NCBI GenBank assembly: GCA_019637105.1
Contig: JAHBWF010000067.1
Span: 1-38,676, forward strand
DNA from: Labilithrix sp.
GTDB lineage: Bacteria; Myxococcota_A; Polyangia; Polyangiales; Polyangiaceae
Length of the DNA: 38,676 nucleotides
Direction: 5' to 3'
Below the pieces are notes generated by a model, which saw only the letters and a program-made list of their open reading frames with translations, did no database searches and was not told the origin of the DNA. The position numbers were made by a program, and so were the translations under genes. This document shows, one piece after another, positions 8,666-15,489 of this stretch; position 1 is the stretch's first letter, and every line of letters begins with the position of its first letter.

Positions 8666-8674
8666 GTCCACCGA

Positions 8675-8680
8675 AGCATA
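8675..8680 (-). promoter_or_regulatory. Candidate -10 element of GTPase gene
   Basis: TATGCT on the minus strand, nine bases before ATG 8665. The identical hexamer precedes serA at 10020-10025. Confidence 0.4.
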
Positions 8681-8809
8681 AGGCGCGATCGGCGCGCGCG
8701 CGAACGACCTCGACGGCGATCGAGCGGGGCCGTGGCGCCCGGCCCGAGCAGGGCGGCGCGGCGCGGGCGCGGCCCGCGGCGCCTCCGTCGGTCCGGGGCG
8801 CGGGCGCCG

Positions 8810-10012
8810 TCAGAGCGGGACGACCGAGACGTCGAGGATGTCCGGCGTGCACGCGCGGAGCGCCTCCTCCGCCGCCGCGTCCGGGCCGCGGTCGACGTGG
8901 ATGCGCGCGACCGCCGCCTTGCCGCCGTCGAAGACGATGTTCTCCGTCTCCTGGACGTTGATCCCGGCCTGCTTCAAGCGGTCGAAGACCGCCGCGAGGA
9001 CGCCGACGCGGTCGTAGTGGCGCACGGCGACGAGGTGGGTCGCGAGCGTCTTCTTCGCGAGGTTGACGACGTTCGCGGGCCGGCCGGTCTGTTTGTAGAG
9101 GCGGACGACGCGGACGGTCTCGGCGGCGATCGCCTCCTGCGCCTGATCGGTCGAGGCGCCGATGTGGTGGCTCCCGATGACGCCGGGGAGGGCGAAGATC
9201 GGCGCGTCGACCGCGCCGCTGCCGCCCGGCGGCTCCTCGGCGAAGACGTCGAGGCCCGCGCGGAGGCCGCGCTCCTTGACGGCGCGCTCGAGCGCCGGCT
9301 GGTCGACGACCTCCGCGCGCGAGGTGTTGAGGAAGAAGGCGCCGTGCTTCATCGACGCGAAGACGCCGTCGCCGACGAGGCCGCGCGTCGCCGGCGTGAG
9401 CGCGAGGTGCACCGAGAGCACGTCGGCCGCGGCGGCGACCTCGGTGATCGTCGGCTTCGCCGCGACGCCGAGCGCGTCGGCGAGGGCGGGGTCGAGCGAC
9501 CGGCTCCACGCGACCACGTTCATCCCGAACGCGCGCGCCCGCGCGACGACCTCGCGCCCGATCGTCCCGGTGCCGAGCACGCCGAGCGTGCGGCCGTAGA
9601 GGCCGCGCGCCTTGCTGTAGTCCTTCTTGTTCCAGCGGCCCGCCCGGAGGTCCACCGACGCGTCGACGACGTGCCGATCCAGCGCGAGCATGAGCGCGAA
9701 CGTCAGCTCGGCCACGGCGACGGCGTTCTTGCCCGGGCAGTTGGCGACCCAGATGCCGCGCTCGCTCGCGGCCTCCACGTCGATCGTGTTGGTGCCGGCG
9801 CCGGCGCGGACGACCAGCGAGAGCTTGCTCGCCTCGAGCATCGGGCGAGTCACCTTCGTCGATCGCACGACGAGGACGTCGGCGCCCGACCGGGCGATCG
9901 ACGCGAGCAGCTCGTCGCCGCTCGCGTCCGGCTCGTAGACGACCTCGCAGCCGATCTCCGCGAGCCCACGCCGCCCCGAGTCCTCGAATTTGTCCGCGAC
10001 GAGCACCTTCAT
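8810..10012 (-). CDS. serA: D-3-phosphoglycerate dehydrogenase
   Basis: A 400-residue NAD-dependent enzyme that oxidises 3-phosphoglycerate to 3-phosphohydroxypyruvate, the first step of serine synthesis, in the cytoplasm. The Rossmann motif is GVLGTGTIG (144-152). Catalytic residues are R232 in NTSRAEVVD, the acidic EE at 259-260 and H282/H283 in GSHHIGAST. The C-terminal 75 residues form an ACT domain (from VAVRHYDRVGVLA), expected to bind serine for feedback control. The length matches the shorter SerA class with an ACT domain but without the intervening ASB domain. ATG 10012 (MKVLVADKF) is preferred over ATG 10024 from family alignment and because TATGCT ends seven bases before it and overlaps the upstream ATG. 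Other 2-hydroxyacid dehydrogenases are possible, but the ACT domain argues for SerA. serC and serB are not in the window. Confidence 0.9.
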   Translation of the reverse strand: MKVLVADKFEDSGRRGLAEIGCEVVYEPDASGDELLASIARSGADVLVVRSTKVTRPMLEASKLSLVVRAGAGTNTIDVEAASERGIWVANCPGKNAVAVAELTFALMLALDRHVVDASVDLRAGRWNKKDYSKARGLYGRTLGVLGTGTIGREVVARARAFGMNVVAWSRSLDPALADALGVAAKPTITEVAAAADVLSVHLALTPATRGLVGDGVFASMKHGAFFLNTSRAEVVDQPALERAVKERGLRAGLDVFAEEPPGGSGAVDAPIFALPGVIGSHHIGASTDQAQEAIAAETVRVVRLYKQTGRPANVVNLAKKTLATHLVAVRHYDRVGVLAAVFDRLKQAGINVQETENIVFDGGKAAVARIHVDRGPDAAAEEALRACTPDILDVSVVPL

Positions 10013-10019
10013 GGCGCGC

Positions 10020-10025
10020 AGCATA
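10020..10025 (-). promoter_or_regulatory. Candidate -10 element of serA (leaderless)
   Basis: TATGCT on the minus strand, seven bases before ATG 10012. The alternative ATG at 10024 lies inside this hexamer, which argues against it as the start. Confidence 0.45.
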
Positions 10026-10141
10026 GAGCAGCGATCCGCGCCGTTCTACGACGCGCCGCGCGCGCCGCGCGATGGCTCGGTGCGTCAGCGGCGCGGACGC
10101 GCTCGCGCGCCATTCGATGTCGACCTCCGGTCACGCGCGGG

Positions 10142-10147
10142 TATCAT
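10142..10147 (+). promoter_or_regulatory. Candidate -10 element of hydantoinase gene
   Basis: TATCAT, ten bases before ATG 10158, with no Shine-Dalgarno between. It is divergent from the serA promoter about 120 bp away. Confidence 0.4.
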
Positions 10148-10157
10148 CGACCGTCAC

Positions 10158-11552
10158 ATGACGCGCACGCTCATCAAGGGAGGGACCGTGGTCACCGCGG
10201 TCGACACGTTCCAGGCCGACGTCGCCATCGTGGGCGAGAAGATCGCCGCGATCTTCGGCCCCGACGCCGCGCCGCCGGGGCCGTGGGATCTGACGATCGA
10301 CGCCGCCGGCAAGTACGTCCTGCCCGGCGGGATCGACGCGCACACGCACATGGACATGCCGTTCGGCGGCACGACGTCGTCCGACGACTTCGAGACGGGC
10401 ACGCGCGCCGGCGCGTACGGCGGCACGACGTGCATCGTCGACTTCGCGATCCAGGCCAAGGGCGAGCCGCTCCGCCGCGGGCTCGACGCGTGGCACGCCA
10501 AGGCGGAGGGGAAGGCGGCGTGCGACTACGCCTTCCACATGATCATGACCGACGTGAACGACCAGACGGTCCCGGAGATGGGGCAGGTCGTCAGCGAGGG
10601 CGTCACGTCGTTCAAGATGTTCATGGCGTACCCGGGCGTGCTCCACGTCGACGACGGGCAGATCTTCCGCGGGATGCAGCGCGCGAGCGAGCTCGGCGCG
10701 CTCATCTGCATGCACGCGGAGAACGGGATCCCGATCGACATCCTCGTCGCGCAGGCCCTCGCCAAGGGGCACACCGCGCCGATCCACCACGCGCTCACGC
10801 GCCCGCAGATCGCCGAGGCCGAGGGCACGTTCCGGGCGATCTGCCTCGCGGAGATGGCGAACGCGCCGGTCTACTTCGTCCACCTCTCGGCGGAGCGCGC
10901 GCTCAAGCAGGTCGTCGAGGCGCGCGACCGCGGTCTGCCGGCGTACGCGGAGACGTGCCCGCAGTACCTCTTCCTCTCGCAGGACGATCTCGCGCGCCCC
11001 GACTTCGAGGGCGCGAAGTACGTCTGCACGCCGCCGCTCCGGCCGGCGAGCATGCAGGAGGACCTCTGGCGCGGGCTCCAGACGCACGACCTCCAGGTCG
11101 TCTCCACCGATCACTGCCCGTTCTGCCAGAAGGGCCAGAAGGAGCTCGGCAAGGACAACTTCGCCAAGATCCCGAACGGCATGCCGGGCGTCGAGACGCG
11201 GCTCTACCTGCTCTGGGACGGCGGCGTGCGCGCCGGGCGGATCTCGATGAACCGTTTCGTCGAGATCACGTCGACGGCGCCGGCGAAGATCTTCGGCCTC
11301 TACCCGAAGAAGGGGACGATCGCGGTCGGGGCCGACGCCGACGTCCTCGTCTGGGACGGCGAGAAGCGGCACGAGCTCAGCGAGCGGACGCTGCACATGC
11401 GCGTCGACTACTCGCCGTACGAGGGCCGCGAGGTCGTCGGGGCGCCCACGCACGTCCTGTCGCGCGGGAAGGTCGTCGTCGAGAACGGCACCTACGTCGG
11501 CAGGAAGGGCGACGGGCGCTTCGTCAAGCGCGGCACCTTCAACCTGATGTGA
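10158..11552 (+). CDS. hydA: Dihydropyrimidinase / D-hydantoinase
   Basis: A 464-residue binuclear zinc amidohydrolase that opens the ring of dihydropyrimidines or 5-substituted hydantoins. Metal ligands are visible: HTH (H62, H64) in GGIDAHTHMD, the carboxylated Lys K153 in SFKMFMAYPG, H186 in CMHAENG, H242 in YFVHLSAERA and D318 in STDHCPF. Length and motif order match the family well; allantoinase and dihydroorotase lack this SFKxFMAYPG context. The open frame extends to 9990, but ATG 10158 starts the conserved MTRTLIKGGTVV strand and lies just after a TATCAT hexamer. No pyrimidine-degradation partners (beta-ureidopropionase, dihydropyrimidine dehydrogenase) are in the window, so reductive pyrimidine catabolism versus hydantoin hydrolysis cannot be separated here. 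Confidence 0.92.
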   Translation: MTRTLIKGGTVVTAVDTFQADVAIVGEKIAAIFGPDAAPPGPWDLTIDAAGKYVLPGGIDAHTHMDMPFGGTTSSDDFETGTRAGAYGGTTCIVDFAIQAKGEPLRRGLDAWHAKAEGKAACDYAFHMIMTDVNDQTVPEMGQVVSEGVTSFKMFMAYPGVLHVDDGQIFRGMQRASELGALICMHAENGIPIDILVAQALAKGHTAPIHHALTRPQIAEAEGTFRAICLAEMANAPVYFVHLSAERALKQVVEARDRGLPAYAETCPQYLFLSQDDLARPDFEGAKYVCTPPLRPASMQEDLWRGLQTHDLQVVSTDHCPFCQKGQKELGKDNFAKIPNGMPGVETRLYLLWDGGVRAGRISMNRFVEITSTAPAKIFGLYPKKGTIAVGADADVLVWDGEKRHELSERTLHMRVDYSPYEGREVVGAPTHVLSRGKVVVENGTYVGRKGDGRFVKRGTFNLM

Positions 11553-11855
11553 CGTGCGGCGCGCCCCCGGCGAGGGCCGGCGCTCCGGACGGGGTCGCGC
11601 GGCCGGCCGCGTGACCTCGTCGCACCTCGGTCGACGTGTCGCATGGGCGCGACCTTTTTCGTGCCAGCGCAACGCTCAAAATCAAGCCAATTCAAGAGCT
11701 TTCGCTTCCTTCGGTCGCGCTCCCGTCCGGTGCGAAATCGAGCCCGGCCCTTGTCGAAGCGGCTCGGAGGAAACAAAATAGGGGCGTTGGGCGTCTTTCG
11801 AGGCGTTCATCCGTAACCACGGAGCGGACGGCGAGGCGCCGGCGAGGAGACTTCG
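11553..11855. other. Intergenic region with palindrome and promoter
   Basis: 303 bp without a gene. 11598-11611 is a perfect 14-bp GC palindrome that may help end the hydantoinase transcript. From about 11640 the composition becomes distinctly richer in A/T than its surroundings, as expected for a promoter zone, and it ends with a strong Shine-Dalgarno (GAGGAG) before ATG 11856. Confidence 0.5.
11751..11779 (+). promoter_or_regulatory. Candidate sigma-70 promoter for 11856 gene
   Basis: TTGTCG at 11751-11756 and CAAAAT at 11774-11779 with a 17-bp spacer, four of six consensus matches each, in an A/T-rich stretch about 75 bp before ATG 11856. Confidence 0.4.
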
Positions 11856-12287
11856 ATGAGCGAGCGTTATGTCAGGCCCACGGTCGCAGGCTGGCTCACC
11901 CCGACGCTGATCGCCCCGTGGATTTCGGTCTACGGCGCCGTGACCGCGTTCGCCGCGCTCGGCGTCGACTGGGGGCTCTTCGGCAAGATCGCCGGATGGG
12001 CCGTCGGGATGCTGATCGGGAGCGTGTGGGCGTTCGCGTTCTGCCTCATGCTCATCGTCGTGGACGTCGCCCTCTTGGCGGTGCGCGTCCGCACGTTGCC
12101 CGCGGGCAAGCGCGGGTGGGGCACGGCGCTCGCCGCGCCGCTCATGGTGTTCGGCATCTACGGCGTCGCGCCGCCGCACACGTTCTGGCACTACGGCGGA
12201 TGGGGGATCGCGGCGGCGATCCTCGCGCCGATGGCGCTCGTGGCGCTCGTCGTCCGCGTGTTCGCCGGCCAGAAGCCGCTCCGCTGA
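11856..12287 (+). CDS. Small four-helix inner-membrane protein
   Basis: A 143-residue protein of unknown function. Four hydrophobic segments are visible near residues 12-35, 42-73, 86-107 and 112-135, joined by short polar loops; a PAGKRGWG turn lies on the likely cytoplasmic side between helices two and three. The N-terminus MSERYVRPTVAGW has no cleavable signal. ATG 11856 is preceded by GAGGAG with a six-base spacer, one of the better ribosome-binding sites in the window, and by a longer leader than most neighbours. Third-position G/C is high, so the gene is real. I recognise no family. It is followed after 138 bp by the outer-membrane protein gene, with its own -10 candidate, so cotranscription is uncertain. 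Confidence 0.7.
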   Translation: MSERYVRPTVAGWLTPTLIAPWISVYGAVTAFAALGVDWGLFGKIAGWAVGMLIGSVWAFAFCLMLIVVDVALLAVRVRTLPAGKRGWGTALAAPLMVFGIYGVAPPHTFWHYGGWGIAAAILAPMALVALVVRVFAGQKPLR

Positions 12288-12412
12288 CTCTCCCGCGCGC
12301 GGGTCGGCGGATCTCCCGCTCGTCGCGGCTCGGCGGTCGCCCGCCCGACGCCGCTCCGCCGTCGTCCGCCGGCGCGTGACGCTTCCGCGGATCCGCGCCG
12401 CGCGGATCGGGG

Positions 12413-12418
12413 TATCCT
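12413..12418 (+). promoter_or_regulatory. Candidate -10 element of outer-membrane protein gene
   Basis: TATCCT, seven bases before GTG 12426 and without a Shine-Dalgarno. Just upstream, 12386-12397 is a perfect 12-bp palindrome (CGCGGATCCGCG) that could be an operator. Confidence 0.4.
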
Positions 12419-12425
12419 GCCGCGC

Positions 12426-13859
12426 GTGACGCGGTCGGTTCGTGAGGGGGGAGCTCGCGACGGAGCTGCCTCCTCGAGGGCTCGCGCGCTCTTCGCCGCG
12501 GGCCTCGTCCTCTTGTGCGGCGGAGAGGCGAGGGCGGGAGGGCCGCTCGGGCCGCAGGGATCGCGCATCCAGACGAGCCAGTACACCGTCGACCTCTTCC
12601 AGGGGCCCGTCCTGGCGACGACGCGCATCACGGCGCTCGGCGGCGCCTACACGGCGATCGCCGAGGGGACCGAAGGGATCCCGTTCAACCCGGCGAGCGC
12701 GTCGCTCCGGCCTCCGTACTCGACGACGCGCGACGACTTCGATCTGACCGCGGGCCTCACGCTCCCGGCGTCGGTCACGGGCACCGACTTCGACAACAAC
12801 GGCAAGGTCGGCTTCACCTACGACAAGTTCTTCTGGCTGACGTTCGGCGGGCTGCTGCAGCACGACAAGCTCGGCTTCGGCGTGATCGCCGCGTTCCAGC
12901 AGTACGAGCTCGGTGTCCCCGGCACGCCGGTGCCGCTGCCGAACTCGAACGAGGTCATCGCCAGCGTGACGGCGCGCCTCGTCCGGCTCGATCCGGTGGT
13001 GTCGTACGGGTTCCTCGACGATCAGCTCCACCTCGGCGGCGGGCTCCGCTTCACGGGCTTCTACGGGATCGGCAACACGGGCGTCGTCGGCGGCACGGTC
13101 GACAACGAGCGCCTCCTCATCAACTCGAACACCGCGGGGCTGCAAGCGGGCGCGCTCTGGGTGCCGCACGATCTGCCGCTGCGCGTCGGCGGCGCCGCGC
13201 GCTCGCCGCAGGTGCCCTTCGTGAACGACGAGGGACGCATCTCCGCGAACGCCGAGGGCGATCGCGTGGTCGGCAACGTGTTCCTCCCGCAGCGCGTCGA
13301 GCTCCCGTGGGAGATCGAGGCCGGCGTCGCCGTGCAGCTCTGGAAGCGCCCGTTCAACATCCCCTGGCACGACGAGGAGCGCGTCCCGAAGGAGGACACG
13401 GAGCGCTGGCGCCGCGACAAGAACGGTCAGCCCGAGCCGCACTACCTCGGAGCGCGTCGGCGCCTCAAGGCGGAGTACGCCGCGATCCCGCGGCAGCGCG
13501 TGCTGCTCGCGGCGTCCGCGCTCGTGAGCGGGCCGGTGAAGAACGCCGTCGGCGTCGAGTCGATGCTCTCGCAGACGGTCGATCGGTCGGGGGAGAGCAC
13601 GGTCGTGACGCTGCGCGCCGGCGCCGAGGCCGAGGTGATCCCCAACTGGCTCGTGCTCCGCGCCGGCTCGTACCTCGAGCCGACGCGATACCGCGGGGGC
13701 GAGTCGCGCCTGCACGGGACCGGCGGCGTCGCGGTGCGCGTCCTTCGCTGGTCGATGTTCGGCCTCTTCGACGACGACACGCTCTTCCGCCTCAGCCTCG
13801 CGGTCGACGGCGCGCGCGACTACTTCGGCTGGAGCATCGGCGCGGGCCTGTTTCGCTGA
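12426..13859 (+). CDS. Outer-membrane beta-barrel protein, FadL/PorV-like
   Basis: A 477-residue exported protein. A long basic N-terminus and hydrophobic stretch end near GGEARA (about residue 37), a probable signal peptidase I site. After it, RITALGGAYTAIAEGTEGIPFNPAS is the motif style of the FadL/PorV/UPF0164 barrels (paraphrase of residues about 68-92: aligned Gly-Gly-Ala, then NPAS). The rest alternates polar and hydrophobic residues in many amphipathic strands separated by loops, and it ends in a short strand with a penultimate Phe. No periplasmic or lipid anchor is seen. The GTG at 12426 is the only start that includes the full signal sequence. Specific substrate unknown; it could be a hydrophobic-compound channel or a structural barrel. 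Confidence 0.7.
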   Translation: MTRSVREGGARDGAASSRARALFAAGLVLLCGGEARAGGPLGPQGSRIQTSQYTVDLFQGPVLATTRITALGGAYTAIAEGTEGIPFNPASASLRPPYSTTRDDFDLTAGLTLPASVTGTDFDNNGKVGFTYDKFFWLTFGGLLQHDKLGFGVIAAFQQYELGVPGTPVPLPNSNEVIASVTARLVRLDPVVSYGFLDDQLHLGGGLRFTGFYGIGNTGVVGGTVDNERLLINSNTAGLQAGALWVPHDLPLRVGGAARSPQVPFVNDEGRISANAEGDRVVGNVFLPQRVELPWEIEAGVAVQLWKRPFNIPWHDEERVPKEDTERWRRDKNGQPEPHYLGARRRLKAEYAAIPRQRVLLAASALVSGPVKNAVGVESMLSQTVDRSGESTVVTLRAGAEAEVIPNWLVLRAGSYLEPTRYRGGESRLHGTGGVAVRVLRWSMFGLFDDDTLFRLSLAVDGARDYFGWSIGAGLFR

Positions 13860-14168
13860 GCGCGCGTCCTCCCGCCGGCCGGCCGCGCCGGCGTTCGGGG
13901 TGAGGCTGCGTCCGGCGTTCGGGGTGGGGCTGCGTCCGGCGTTCGGGGTGGGGCTGCGTCCGGCGTTCGGGGTGGGCTGCGTCCGGCGTTCGGGGTGCGT
14001 CTCGGCCGTTCTCGTGCTCCGCCTCGCGGGGGCATGATCTGGATCCCGCGGGCGACGCTCGGCGGATCCCGCTGGCAGGGCGTCGCGGCTGTTGACTTGC
14101 AAGCAACCGCTGGATCCAGCGTGGGAGGGGCGTTCGACGCGGCATCCGCCTTGCTCGTCAGGGACCTC
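13860..14168. other. Intergenic region dominated by tandem repeat
   Basis: 309 bp between the barrel gene and the FHA gene. 13888-13997 is a 24-bp tandem repeat listed separately. 14092-14097 is TTGACT, a good -35 match, but I find no convincing -10 at 16-18 bp. AGGGA precedes ATG 14169 by a few bases. Confidence 0.5.
13888..13997. repeat. 24-bp tandem repeat, five copies
   Basis: The core GCGTTCGGGGTG begins at 13891, 13915, 13939, 13963 and 13986, so four periods are 24, 24, 24 and 23 bp. Copies differ by one or two bases only. The array lies 28 bp after the stop of the barrel gene and outside any credible gene. There are no unique spacers, so it is a minisatellite and not a CRISPR. The period is a multiple of three, but frames through it do not join a neighbouring gene. 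Confidence 0.9.
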
Positions 14169-14786
14169 ATGCACCGTACGGCCATCGTCACCCGGGCGGA
14201 CACCGACGAGACCCTGGATCTTCCGCTCGTGTCGGCCGCGGTCCTGCCGCGGACGTCGTTCACGCTGCGGATCGTCGCGGGACCCGACGCGGGCAACGTG
14301 CTGGTGCTCGATCCCGCGAGCCCCCCGCACGCCGTCCTCGGTCAAGCGAGCTCGTGCGCGATTCAGCTGCGCGACCCCCACGTGTCGCGGAGGCACGTCG
14401 CGCTCACCGCGACGGCGACGCACATCCTCCTCGTCGATCTCGGCTCGACGAACGGCACGCGCGTCAACGGCGTGCTCGTCCGTGAGGCGCGCCTCTACGG
14501 AGGCGAGACGGTCTCGCTCGGGCGCACCATGCTCGGGGTGGAGACCGATCAGGTGAGCGCCGCCAACGTCCCCGCGACGTTGCCGCCGCCGGCCGACGAC
14601 TTCGTCGGCAACGTGATCGGCGAGCAGCTCCCGTTCACCGAGGCGCGCCAGCGTGTCCTCGCGGAGTTCGAGCGGCGCTACGTCGACGAGCTCCTCGCGC
14701 GCCACAACGGCAACGTCACGCACGCCGCGCGCGCGAGCGGCATCGCGCACCGCTACTTCCAGCTCGTCCGCGCGCGCTCACGCTGA
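14169..14786 (+). CDS. FHA-domain protein with Fis-type HTH, no AAA+ module
   Basis: A 205-residue putative phosphothreonine-reading DNA-binding protein. Residues 32-128 form an FHA domain with the conserved SRRH (73-76) and STNGTRVNG (93-101). Residues 155-205 form a helix-turn-helix of the Fis/NtrC C-terminal type (FERRYVDELLARHNGNV then AARASGIAHRYF). Enhancer-binding proteins of this group normally carry a sigma-54 AAA+ domain between these two parts; here a 25-residue linker (129-153) takes its place, so it cannot activate sigma-54 by itself. It may act as a repressor, a co-regulator or a dimer partner. ATG 14169 is chosen from AGGGA upstream and from the loss of coding composition before it. 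FHA domains pair with Ser/Thr kinases, which are plentiful in this organism; the partner is unknown. Confidence 0.8.
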   Translation: MHRTAIVTRADTDETLDLPLVSAAVLPRTSFTLRIVAGPDAGNVLVLDPASPPHAVLGQASSCAIQLRDPHVSRRHVALTATATHILLVDLGSTNGTRVNGVLVREARLYGGETVSLGRTMLGVETDQVSAANVPATLPPPADDFVGNVIGEQLPFTEARQRVLAEFERRYVDELLARHNGNVTHAARASGIAHRYFQLVRARSR

Positions 14787-14832
14787 GAAGCGCGCGCTGA
14801 CGTCGAGGCCCCCCGCGCGCTGGCGGCGGGCG

Positions 14833-14858
14833 GCGTGCTTCACGCCGAGGAAGCACGC
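14833..14858. terminator. Hairpin between convergent genes
   Basis: A perfect 9-bp stem (GCGTGCTTC / GAAGCACGC) with an 8-nt loop, 47 bp after the FHA gene stop. No T-run follows, so if it terminates it is not a canonical intrinsic terminator. Confidence 0.4.
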
Positions 14859-14897
14859 GCGCTCGTCACGTGATCGTGAGCCGTGCGCGTTCGGCGC

Positions 14898-15107
14898 TCA
14901 GCTCGCTTCGCTCTCGAGATCGAGCGCGGAGCCGTCCTCCGGCCAGTGCGGCAGGGTCAGCGCGCTCGTCGGGACGATCGACCCTCCGCAGAGCTGCTCG
15001 AGTGCGTCGGCGCGCACCGGGGCCGGCGGGTACGAGCGGGGGCGGCGATGGCGCCGGGCGAGGTCGCGCGTGAAGCTCGAGAAGCGGACATCGTCGTGGT
15101 CGATCAT
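14898..15107 (-). CDS. Small hypothetical protein (69 aa)
   Basis: The only frame in the 14.8-15.5 kb gap with the organism's codon pattern: nearly every third position is G or C and A/T falls at second positions. The predicted protein starts MIDHDDVRFSSFTRDLAR, has an Arg/Pro-rich centre and ends with the acidic ALDLESEAS. It has a single Cys (in LCGG), no signal peptide and no membrane segment. I recognise no family. There is no clear Shine-Dalgarno or close TANNNT before ATG 15107, which is the main reason for doubt; the gene could start elsewhere or be a chance frame. Confidence 0.4.
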   Translation of the reverse strand: MIDHDDVRFSSFTRDLARRHRRPRSYPPAPVRADALEQLCGGSIVPTSALTLPHWPEDGSALDLESEAS

Positions 15108-15489
15108 CGAACGGCGGCGCGCAGCACAGGTCGTGCCGTCTGGACGTGCGCCGCGATCGCGCGGCGCCGGGTAGGGGGAGCCCCTCGTCGGGCGACGAAA
15201 GGTGCATGATTCTGGGGAGGGACCGACCGTGGGCCGCCATGATCGGGCACGTCGTATCGGGTCGCGGCGCCCCGCGAGAGGCCGCCGGAGCGCACCGTCG
15301 TCTCGCGAAGGCTCGCGGATTCTGAATTCCCTCCACGAGTTCTGAAATCGGCTCCCGCCGCCCGTCGCGTCGTGGCCAGAGCGGCCGGCGTGCGTCGATC
15401 GCTCGGCGGGGCGTGACGTTGAGGCGAGCGTCGGCGTGCGCCCGAGCGCGCCGCGTGGGCGTGAAGCGCGGTCGGCGCGCGTCCGACGC
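15108..15489. other. Intergenic region with direct repeat
   Basis: 382 bp without a credible gene. It contains TCTGAA at 15321-15326 and 15341-15346, exactly 20 bp apart, in the least GC-rich part of the gap, a layout compatible with a regulator binding two turns of one DNA face. I see no paired -35/-10 and no RNA gene. Confidence 0.4.

Noticed and set aside
6197-11614. A very long plus-strand open frame opposite the SprT, GTPase and serA genes
   Set aside because: Stop codons are rare in such GC-rich DNA; the translation is Arg/Ala/Asp-rich and lacks any domain, while the minus strand holds well-conserved genes.
13888-13997. CRISPR array
   Set aside because: Repeats abut each other with no unique spacers, and no cas genes are present.
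13792-14296. Minus-strand frames with repeated PERRTQPH or TPNAGRSP peptides
   Set aside because: They are translations of the intergenic 24-bp repeat joined to the antisense of two real genes; no ribosome-binding site or codon bias supports them.
14866-15336. A 156-residue minus-strand frame in the 14.9-15.3 kb gap
   Set aside because: It is out of frame with the better-biased 69-residue frame and is almost pure Arg/Ala/Pro.
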